NCBI GenBank assembly: GCA_950097015.1
Contig: CATNEN010000038.1
Span: forward strand, 28,116,501-28,180,500
DNA: 64,000 bases
Direction: 5' to 3'
DNA from: Macrostomum hystrix
Taxonomy: Eukaryota; Platyhelminthes; Macrostomidae
Every line of letters starts with the position of its first letter. Within the stretch, counting starts at the first letter, position 1. The position numbers and the translations under genes were made by a program. The notes beneath the pieces were generated by a model. The model did no database searches and was not told the origin of the DNA. It worked only from the letters and a program-made list of their open reading frames with translations. Below are positions 55,817 to 64,000 of the stretch, piece by piece.

Positions 55817-57217
55817 ATGGAGACTCGTCGGAAGGCAACGTCGCCGCAGCGCCGTCGCGATAATAGCCGGTCGCGCAGTAGAATCTCGCGACCCTCTCTG
55901 CCAGCCTCAGCATCGTTGGCCAATTCTGCTACTTCGTCGCCATCTGGCGGCCCTAGGCGCGGCTTCTTCCAACCCGGCCGGAGCAGCCTGACCGGCTCGA
56001 GACCGCCAGGTTCCGCCGAGAGACCGCCGTTGCGTCGCCTGCCCCGGTACTATGACGCCGAAATTGAACTGCGACAGGTGCGACTGATTATATTTGATTG
56101 AATCCATTTCATATATAAATATGGATTGCGGCTTGTCTTAGTTTTTTTATCAGAGTTACAACTCTGTTCAGAGAGCCGTATGTTCAGCTGTTCAGTCCAT
56201 AGACTAGGGGGGCCGCTACACCAACCCTTAATTACCCCAGCCAATGAAGCGTTAGGTATATTGAGGTACACTGCCTGGCAATTAGAAATTCAGGGCAAAT
56301 GTACACACCTGTGTGAGCGTGTGCCTGTGAAGGGTATCTGTGTAATAATGCAGAATTGCCTTCTCGCTGGCTGCGGGTCCAGTGTCACCAAATGATGTGT
56401 CATTGCCTACAGCAATCCAGCTATCATTATTCTTAGTTTTTAGCTATTTTTTCTAAGATATATTGTAGTATCCTTACTCTTACCTTATATAACACAATCT
56501 TTTTTTGTTACGAGCTGTTCAACTGTCACCCAACATCATGTGCAGGTGAAGGAGCGCATGCCGATGTACTCGGACTGGGCCAAGCAGGACGAGCTGTTCG
56601 AGACCACCAGGCGCGACAAGCAGCGCTACGAGGCCAAGCAGGCGCAGAAGCGGCAGTCGCAGAGCCTCAACGGCAGCCTGGGAGCCAATCTGAACGCTTC
56701 GTTGAACTCGAACGCCTCCGACAGCAGCTGCTTCGAGTTAGAGGACGACGAGGCGGTGCTGCTACGCAGGCAGCGCGACATCGACAAGTCGAAGAACCTG
56801 ACGGCCTACGCCAACTACGCCAAGGCGGTGCCGAAGCCGCTTCGGGAGAAGGGCGACCCGCGAACGCCCAACAAGTTTGTCCGCATGTCCCGCAGGGCCT
56901 GGGACGGCTGCGTCAAGCAGTGGAAGCTGCAGCTGCACCGCTGGGACGATGCGGCCAGCAGCAGCGGCGGCGTCTCGCCGCGGTCATCGCCATCATCGAC
57001 GCCGTTGACGAAGTCGCCGCCAGGACTCGCCGAGGTCGAAGACGGCGACTCGCGCACTCTGACAGCCGCGCCTGCCGCCACCTCCAGCGTCCAGCCCGAT
57101 GCTCTGCACAGCGGCCTCACCAGCGACGTCCAAGGCCTTGCGGTCGGCTGTCCCAGACTGTGCCGCAAGCGGTCCTCGGCCCTCACCGACTCCCCTTCCA
57201 AGAAGCTGAAGCACTGA
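55817..57217 (+). CDS. SLBP: histone RNA hairpin-binding protein SLBP, two exons
   Basis: Exons 55817-56077 and 56546-57217, joined in phase 0 (CGACAG|GTGCGA, ATGTGCAG|GTGAAG); 310 residues, against 270 in human. SLBP binds the 3' stem-loop of replication-dependent histone mRNAs and directs their processing and translation. The RNA-binding domain is at about residues 151-222: DDEAVLLRRQRDIDKSKN, then DPRTPNKF with the TPNK motif, then SRRAWD, W and HRWDD. Thr of TPNK and the Arg pair of SRRxWD, which are phosphorylated and RNA-contacting in known SLBPs, are kept. The N-terminus is Arg/Ser/Pro-rich, and the C-terminus is Ser/Pro/Ala-rich ending in a basic KKLKH. The ATG at 55817 is the first in frame after a stop-poor AT-rich leader; an upstream non-coding exon is possible. 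Confidence 0.95.
56161..56250 (-). repeat. SINE-A fragment, reverse, in SLBP intron
   Basis: On the minus strand: ATTGGCTGGGGTAATTAAGG, GTTGGTGTAGCGGCCCC and AGTCTATGGACTGAACAGC, matching the middle of SINE-A. It directly abuts a SINE-B fragment. Confidence 0.65.
56250..56430 (+). repeat. 5'-truncated SINE-B in SLBP intron
   Basis: GGCAAATGTACACACCTGTG, GCAGAATTGCCTTCTCGCTG, GTCACCAAATGATGTG and CATTGCCTACAGCA follow the body of the copy at 25566-25845. The tRNA-like head is missing. Confidence 0.75.
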
Positions 57218-57577
57218 CCGCCTTCAGTGCCGGGGTACTATTCGCCCAATTCATTAGCGGCATCACATGTGCGTCGCTAATCATATTAAAAAAATTCTCA
57301 CAATATACAAATTTTAAAAAGCTGAACAAAAAATACAAACTTATTTTTCACATCGTTCTATTATTTTTTCACCAAATTTCACTTGCTCATTTCAAGCTCA
57401 CTTTTGTTATTTTCTTCTTTCGTCACTTGCGCGTTTCCACTTCTCTCCCTAAATGGTGCTCTAATTTGCTATTTTTTGTTTCCTAACTTACAATGAGTCC
57501 TTCAGCGTCCTTCATCATATTTTCTAAATCTCCGCGGTTTACTTTGTATTTATTCAACAATTATGCTTTTTAGCAAA

Positions 57578-57583
57578 AATAAA
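57578..57583 (+). terminator. candidate SLBP poly(A) signal AATAAA
   Basis: First canonical AATAAA downstream of the SLBP stop, 361 bp away, in AT-rich sequence. Confidence 0.5.
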
Positions 57584-57901
57584 TGCATCTGTTCGCATAT
57601 TGCTACTGTTGGACTCTCCCTTATGTAAGTAGCATTTAACGTGTATTTATTTAGTCGCAACGCCAGCTTGCAATTTTAGCGTCGTCGGTAACTTTCAGCT
57701 ATTTTTCATAAGCAATTTTTCTCTACAACTTATTTTCTTTATTGGGTATTAAGTAGCTCAAATTGTTATTATATTATTAATTATTAATAATCAAATAATT
57801 ACACTGTAAATTTTCATAAATAATTAACACGGTTAAAAACTATATTACAGTTTGTTATAATTTGCACATAAATAAAAAATCTGTTTTTGTGTATATTGTT
57901 A

Positions 57902-57907
57902 TTTATT
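57902..57907 (-). terminator. candidate PNKP poly(A) signal (AATAAA on minus strand)
   Basis: TTTATT on the plus strand, about 480 bp beyond the PNKP stop in its direction of transcription. AT-rich context makes chance occurrence likely. It lies in the convergent SLBP-PNKP 3' region. Confidence 0.3.
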
Positions 57908-58382
57908 TTGTCTAAACTGGTTAATAAATAGTTTTTAAAGTGTGTTACAAAAGTTCATAAAATGTAGACAATGTAGAGAAACTAAATATAATCTAGCCTT
58001 ATTAGAGAGGCATTCTAACGAATGACAGTCAATAGCTTGCTTTAATTTGTCTCGAGTCTGGTTAGGAAAAGTTTACAGCACAAAAAGTAGGAAAATTATG
58101 CAAATGAAAAAGAAATAAAACTACATTCATTTAGTTCTAGTGCATCTCAACAGTGTTTTACTTGTCCGACAAGACAACACAAATCTACTTCAGGCAGATA
58201 ACCTTAAGGTGCAATATAATTTTTATCTGGATAAAATATAACATTTTGTTCGAATTGTTCTACTATCAGTAGAGTAATTAGTTTTTGTGTTATTACTGAT
58301 CTCTTCCGATCGCGCTACTAATAACAATTAGCCTGCCCAACACTGTCGAAGACCGAAATCCAGGTCGATTTCTGTAACTTCT

Positions 58383-61300
58383 TTAATGTCCCGCCGTGGT
58401 CCATTTCCCAATGAGTTCCTTATCGCGCTGGCTAAGCAGCTCAGGCTTGTAGACAAACGGCACTTTAATTATCTCCGTGAAACCCTCGGCTATCGTTGGC
58501 TCGGCGTACTTACTAGCGTACATACGATAGGCCACTAGTGGAACGCGACGAATTTTTGACTTTGTCTGGCTCTGAGGAAACATGTTCAGGTGGTCGGCCA
58601 GGGCTCGCTCTGTTGTGAGCAGCAGGCAGCGGACTGGTACCTGCCGGAGTAGAGGATTAGGGATATGTATTTCGGTCATTGCGGGGGACGCAAGGTTCAT
58701 AGTAATCGCAAATAGAATCTAATTAGGTGATTAGGGATGATATCAGGTGGGTAGGGATGAGGTCAGGCGAGTAGGGATGAGATCAGGTGAGTAGGAATGA
58801 GGTCAGGCGAGTAGGGATCAGATCAGGTGAGTAGGGATTAGATCAGGTGAGTAGGGTTGAGATCAGGTGAGTAGGGTTGAGATCAGGTGAGTAGGGATGA
58901 GATCAGGTGAGTAGAAATGAGATCAGGCGAGTAGGGATCAGATCAGGTGAGTAGGGATTAGATCAGGTGAGTAGGGTTGAGATCAGGTGAGTAGGGTTGA
59001 GAATAGGTGAGTAGGGATCAGATCAGGTGAGTAGGGATCAGATCAGGTGAGTAGGGATAGATCAGGTGTGCAGAAAAAAGACTCACTTTAAGCCGTTTAG
59101 CCAACTCAAGAAACTGAGCCCTCTCCTGCTTCGACGGATTCGTGTTGTCCACAATGACCGACTGTCCCTCCTTCAGAGCTTTCTCGGCCGCTTTCAAGCA
59201 CGCCTGCGGCGTTTTCAACGTGTCCCTATTGGCCCTGACGTAGCCCCGCTCGCCGACAAACAGCCGCTCGGCTAGCGTCGACTTGCCGCAGGCCGGCGGG
59301 CCAACTGTAAGCAGCAATTCCGGCTGCTTGTCCGTGAGTAAATTCTGCAAAAATTTCCGGTGTTATAAGGCACCGTTTTAAATTTCCGATACGACGCTCG
59401 AAATACAGAAGAAAAATAGTTGAACGAGTTGTTAAATTTTATTTTAATATTTTCTCGGAATATATTTTGCTGTTGAGTTCCTTTTTGTTATTTAGTTTTT
59501 ATCGTGCTTCTCTTACCGACATTAGGTTTTACCTTTTACTTTTTGCGTAATAAATAAAACCGAAATTATTTCAAATAGGGTAATTTTGTTTCATAATTTG
59601 CCAGAGTTCGATTCATTTAGTCATTTGGAACGCATAAATTATAAATATCAAATTATTGCCTGATTTAATCAATAGTTCTTGTCTATAATTTGTTAAGAAA
59701 TCCTGTTCATCGTGATTTTAATATGCTCTCTTTTATTTGAAAAGCTTAAAAGCAAAATTTTCTAATCCTAATATTTTTGTGTTTGAAACTAAATTTGCAC
59801 GAACATATAGTAAAGAACTTGAATGGACAGTTCAGGAAAACTTGATTGAGTTTAGTATTTTAAATTTAACACCGGAAAATGAATTCAGTTTAACAAACCT
59901 CCGGCAATCGATTCTTAGCTGCCGACTCCAGCATAATATGAGGTGTAGGCGCACCCCAGTCAAACTTGGCCACCGGCTCGTCAAGGAAAAACTCCTCAGG
60001 TGTGTGAAACGGCAGGCCAATGTTGGCTGCAAACATTCTGTCCGAGCAGGAGAAGTCCTTCTTGTGCGAGCCCTCGGCTGGACGACCGGCCGCGTCGCCG
60101 ACGAAGAAGCTCGAAGACTTGTCGAACTGACAGATTTTGAATGAGTGTGCAGTTTTATATCAGCTACTGTCTGACAGTTTTATATCAGCTACTGTCTGAC
60201 AGTTTTATATCAGCTACTGTCTGACAGTTTTATATCAGCTACTGTCTGACAGTTTTATATTAGCTACTGTCTGACAGTTTTATATCAGCTACTGTCTGAC
60301 AGTTTTATATCAGCTACTGTCTGACAGTTTTATATCAGCTACTGTCTGACAGTTTTATATCAGCTACTGTCTGACAGTTTTATATTAGCTACTGTCTGAC
60401 AGTTTTATATCAGCTACTGTCTGACAGTTTTATATCAGCTACTGTCTGACAGTTTTATATCAGCTACTGTCTGACAGTTTTATATCAGCTACTGTCTGAC
60501 AGTTTTATATCAGCTACTGTCTGACAGTTTTATATCAGCTACTGTCTGACAGTTTTATATCAGCTACTGTCTGACTGTTTTATATCAGCTACTGTCTGAC
60601 TGTTTTATATCAGCTACTGTCTGACAGTTTTATATCGGCTACTGTCTGACAGTTTTATATCAGCTACTGTCTGACAGTTTTATATCAGCTACTGTCTGAC
60701 AGTTTTATATCAGCTACTGTCTGACACACTAAACAGCTTTAAAGCATCAGTTTTCACTGACCTCAACTCCGCCGTTGCAGTCTCTAACGTAAAACTCCCA
60801 AGCGCCAATATCTGGCTTGCGGTAGTGGCTTACTGAGCTAACTAGAATGACCTGTTTAGATTGAAAAAGTGCTTAAACGATAAATGTTGTTGGACTAATA
60901 GGAAATGAATATGAAAAGCTAAGCACTTACATCTACAGGCACTCCTAACTCGTTAATAACCAATTCGCATTTCTTCATTATCTCAGCAGGCATTGTAGTG
61001 CCCTTCTCAAATCCCGACTGATTAGAAATGAACAACAATTTGTAACCGTCCGAGTGCAGCTGGTGCAGCTTTACTGGCACCGAATCGTACAGCCAGCACC
61101 AGTCGGATGCTCCTTTGGGCCATTTGCCGCCAGATTTCGGTTTAATAACACACCAATCAATGTCAAATGCGGCTAGTTTATTAACTGGTTTAGCATCTGA
61201 TTCAGACAGAACGTACATGTGCGGCACATCCGCTTTAGCAAGGCCGCCAGCTTGAGTCCATTCTAGGTTGCCAGGCAACGCTTTGGCGGCGCTTTTAGAA

Positions 61301-61401
61301 GCAGACGCTGCAGCCGCCGCCGCTGTTCGTGCACTTTTCGGCCGAGTCGGCTGACCCGACCTGGCCGACTCTGGTGCAGCCGCTGCCTTTCGTTTGACCA
61401 T
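58383..61401 (-). CDS. PNKP: bifunctional polynucleotide phosphatase/kinase PNKP, five exons, no FHA domain
   Basis: Exons 61401-60931, 60851-60762, 60126-59899, 59344-59087 and 58640-58383, all phase 0; 434 residues. PNKP repairs DNA strand-break ends by removing 3' phosphates and adding 5' phosphates. The phosphatase (HAD) domain has [12 protein letters not shown] (D80 and D82), [19 protein letters not shown] and [10 protein letters not shown]. The kinase has Walker [10 protein letters not shown] (residues 278-286), NRDTLK and VDNTNPSKQ; the last exon has [17 protein letters not shown]. Before the phosphatase is only a basic, Ala-rich tail of about 60 residues, so the FHA domain of human PNKP (about 520 residues) is absent. 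The usual DGT of the first motif reads DWC. A splice-acceptor-like TTTTTCAG ends at 61424, 22 nt above the well-placed start GCCATGG, suggesting a 5' UTR intron or trans-splice site. Confidence 0.95.
58735..59080. repeat. 20-bp minisatellite in PNKP intron 4
   Basis: Unit GAGATCAGGTGAGTAGGGAT on the plus strand. The gene is on the minus strand, so the perfect donor consensus CAGGTGAGT in each unit is antisense. The array begins just downstream of the exon 4 donor (59087). Confidence 0.96.
60140..60730. repeat. 25-bp minisatellite in PNKP intron 2
   Basis: About 23 nearly perfect copies of a 25-bp unit with TGACAGTTTTATATCAGCTA and a closing CTGTC. The ends GACAG and CTGTC are complementary, so single strands can form serial hairpins. 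Confidence 0.97.
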
Positions 61402-61423
61402 GGCGAGCGGGCTAGTCTTAAGT

Positions 61424-63328
61424 CTGAAAAAGTACGAAAGAGTTTATCAAATTTCTTTTTCAAATAGGCAAAAACGTTCATTTATTTTCAAAGTTGCATT
61501 CGATCCACACTACTATTAGTAGAACTATGCACAAATTACATAAATTTGATTTTAAGCTGGACCCTAAAATGCATTTTTAAGCAGTAAATGAATAATTAAA
61601 ATAATCTCAAAGACTTGGTTTATGACATCTCATTGCATTGGATAATTATGCAAGAACAATAATTATAAAAGTGTTAATTTATTGCTGCTCATAAGACAAT
61701 TTCAAATGCTAGACAAATGAGAAATTAATTAAAAGCAGGGTAAAATGTAGTAGACTAGTAGCTAAAATAAAAAATGCATAGAAATGGTGATGCAAATGTT
61801 TCAACAGTCTTTCCGAGTTTGGCTCTTCCTATACTCTATATTAAAAGTAGCTAATGCTCTCAGTATGTATGTCACTGTAATTAATTATTCATATAATAAA
61901 TAGTATGTCTCAGTATCATATTGTGCCTCGAAAATAACTAATTCTAGATTACATTACTTCACAATTAGATTGCAGCAACAAATTTTCTTCATTAGGTTTA
62001 TTAATGTATTGCATTACATTAAAACAAAATATGAATGAAAAGTCGAATTAGAACTAGGTTTTGGCTGACTTAGACAATCGGTCCAGTCCAGTGGCAGGGG
62101 TTTATGATCACTCAGACTCAAAACAGATCATTTAAGAGTCTTAAGTGTGTGAAATACCTGCAACTCAGCCCCTAATAGTAGACCTATCCTATGGCCACAA
62201 TGGCTCACTTAGCTTAACTGCTAAGCTACTGAATTGCCTACTAGCACAAGCTACCCTTACAAGTTACTAGTTATGTGGATGGCTAGTTAAACATGACCCC
62301 AGGACAAAAAACCTAGCTATGCTACCAAATGCTTAATCATAAAACGCTAATATCAACAAAAAGCTTACTTTAGATATCATAAGTTAGATAGGTAAGATAG
62401 CTAATAACCGTTATTGTAATATGCATTTGAAATTGTATGTATCAAGAATTATATTTTTGTATACAGTTTAACACTGTCAGAAACAAATAAATACCAAAAG
62501 AGGTATATTATATAAAAATTCACGAAAGTCATAAACGAATAACGCTAAAATATATAAAACGCGCACATTAAAAAAACAATAGACGAGAAAAGTTAATTTG
62601 CCGCCAACGTTTTGAGTTCATAGATGCTCGTTATAATAATATTTTTGACAGTGAATAAAACTTGAAGCTCGTAAGAGCTTTATTTAATTTTTCGGACAAC
62701 GACGATCAATTTTCAATAGACTGTTATAAATGAATCAAAAGAAATTTAATTCGATACACGCTTGGTAGATGCCGTGACTTAACTTTCTCCTATTATCCCT
62801 AAAAACAAGCGCCTCGCCCCGCACGTAACTCGCAAATAGCTTTACTTATCTTACAGATTTTATGTTTGAGTGCACTCATTTTCCTGTTCTTTTACATGAC
62901 TTTAAACGCATTTGCTGGAGAGAAAAGTGCATTAATTATGTGCTGTAAAAATATAAATAGTGCTAATAGCAATAAATTGTGACAATGTAAATAAACTGCA
63001 ATGAGGTCATATATATACATCCACAGATATCTAGAATACTATATGTACTTGCATACATATTTTTGCGTTAAATTAGTCACAAATTTTCAAAGAAATTCAT
63101 TAACGAGCAGATATTTAATTATGGCAGTGTTAAATTTTCCGATAGAGCAGAGCTTCTGCATAAGTTTAGTTCCTAAAATCCCTCAGCTAAATGTATTTAA
63201 GTTTTTGGCATCACCCTCACAGTACCTCAATTAATATTTAGTTCATTGAACTGAAAAGTGAGAAAAATACTTAAAATGCGATAAAAGTTAGGGAAATGCA
63301 AATGTGCTTATCAAGGACCACTGTAGTA
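61424..63328. other. AT-rich intergenic DNA between PNKP and the mariner element
   Basis: No coding region or RNA recognised. The right-hand end of the region (63001-63234) has an open frame of low-complexity composition without a recognisable domain. The PNKP promoter should lie near 61430-61500 or upstream of a 5' UTR intron. Confidence 0.4.
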
Positions 63329-64000
63329 TTGGGTGTCCAAAAAGTAGTGATACTTTTGCTCGTATAGCCTTACTGCATGCTTGAAAATCAGCAAGTTTGG
63401 TGTTGTTGGAAAGCGAAAAATATCAGCCTTAATTTGACTAAAAAATCATCCTCATATGTTGTTTTTAAAAAAAGTTATCACTGTCTATTTGAGCAAGGGT
63501 TGCTCATAGACTTACAAAAATACTGTATGGTTGACTTTGTTGAGTTTTTATCTGCCTCAAAGATTCATGAAGCTTTAGAGCTTAACAAATCAATAAATGT
63601 AAACCAATAAATACTGGGGTAGCATTTTACGAGCGTACGAGGGTTGCTTTTTTGTCTGTGGTAAATTGTGGCTAAGTCTTCTTCGCACTGCCTGCTTGCT
63701 TCTGCCTGCCTGCCTGCTTCTGCACTGCCAGCTCATTTTTCTTTCACAAGTGCTTGCTTTTTCAAGACCAGATTCTGTTCAACTGACAGTTATGGACGTG
63801 CGCTCAAAGGAAGGACAGCGACACGCAATTCACCCACTATGGAGTATTGGGAAAAGTGGACAGGAGATTTACCATCATCTGTGCAGCATTCACGGAGCCG
63901 AAGCAGTAAGTCGCATGACGGTGTACAGATGGGTCGAGCAATTTGAGTCAGGAAGAACAAATTTGGCTGACTTGCCAAGGCCAGGAAGGCCATCTGCACC
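63329..64000 (+). mobile_element. mariner-family DNA transposon, 5' part, cut by the window end
   Basis: A TA dinucleotide (63327-63328) precedes TTGGGTGTCCAAAAAGTAGT, which has the form of a mariner terminal inverted repeat. It is followed 463 bp later by a transposase start. The leader is longer than usual for mariner, so it may contain an insertion; an open frame at 63377-63610 within it has no recognisable domain. Confidence 0.8.
63792..64000 (+). CDS. mariner transposase, N-terminal DNA-binding region (partial)
   Basis: The ATG at 63792 opens a frame that continues past the window end: 69 complete codons, no stop. The protein has the double helix-turn-helix layout of mariner transposases: IGKSGQEIYHHLCSIHG, then SRMTVYRWVEQFESGRTNL and a linker DLPRPGRPSA matching the conserved R.GRPS motif. 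The catalytic D,D(34)D core lies outside the window. No frameshift or stop is seen in the part present. Confidence 0.85.
   Translation, partial: MDVRSKEGQRHAIHPLWSIGKSGQEIYHHLCSIHGAEAVSRMTVYRWVEQFESGRTNLADLPRPGRPSA

Noticed and set aside
63668-63946. 92-codon open frame overlapping the mariner
   Set aside because: Wrong frame relative to the transposase helix-turn-helix frame that starts at 63792.

Overview
The window is nuclear DNA of an animal, most likely an invertebrate. Genes are split by spliceosomal GT-AG introns, and the proteins are animal families: a Mab-21/cGAS-like protein, a polypeptide GalNAc-transferase, an LRRK2-type kinase, SLBP and PNKP. tRNA-derived SINEs, small inverted-repeat elements and a mariner element are also present. 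I cannot place the phylum. An armadillo-bearing LRRK and a divergent long Mab-21 protein would suit a marine invertebrate, but that is inference.

Layout. 281-3308 (-): two-exon Mab-21-domain gene. 3.3-9.3 kb: AT-rich intergenic DNA with a SINE copy, a MITE with 16-bp inverted ends (5.16-5.76 kb) and a nested inverted-repeat element (about 6.86-8.05 kb). 9307-16737 (+): five-exon GALNT, 666 residues. 16.9-18.0 kb: 35-bp minisatellite. 20067-52774 (+): one very large LRRK2-type gene of about 31 exons, which I assembled by checking splice sites and codon phase exon by exon: ARM-like repeats, ankyrin, a Q-rich and acidic linker, LRR, Roc, COR, kinase, WD40. 55817-57217 (+): two-exon SLBP. 58383-61401 (-): five-exon PNKP without an FHA domain. 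63329 to the end (+): mariner with its 5' terminal repeat and the start of its transposase.

The five genes do not form an obvious pathway. SLBP and PNKP converge on a shared 3' region of about 1.2 kb.

The dominant oddity is intronic. Introns of GALNT, LRRK and PNKP are either about 70-150 bp or swollen by a minisatellite (units 14-58 bp), nearly every one with its own unit. Several units contain a 5' splice-site consensus in sense or antisense, and some arrays start almost at the donor. Two repeat families recur in more than one place. These arrays create long but spurious open frames, up to about 500 codons, which I have not annotated as genes.
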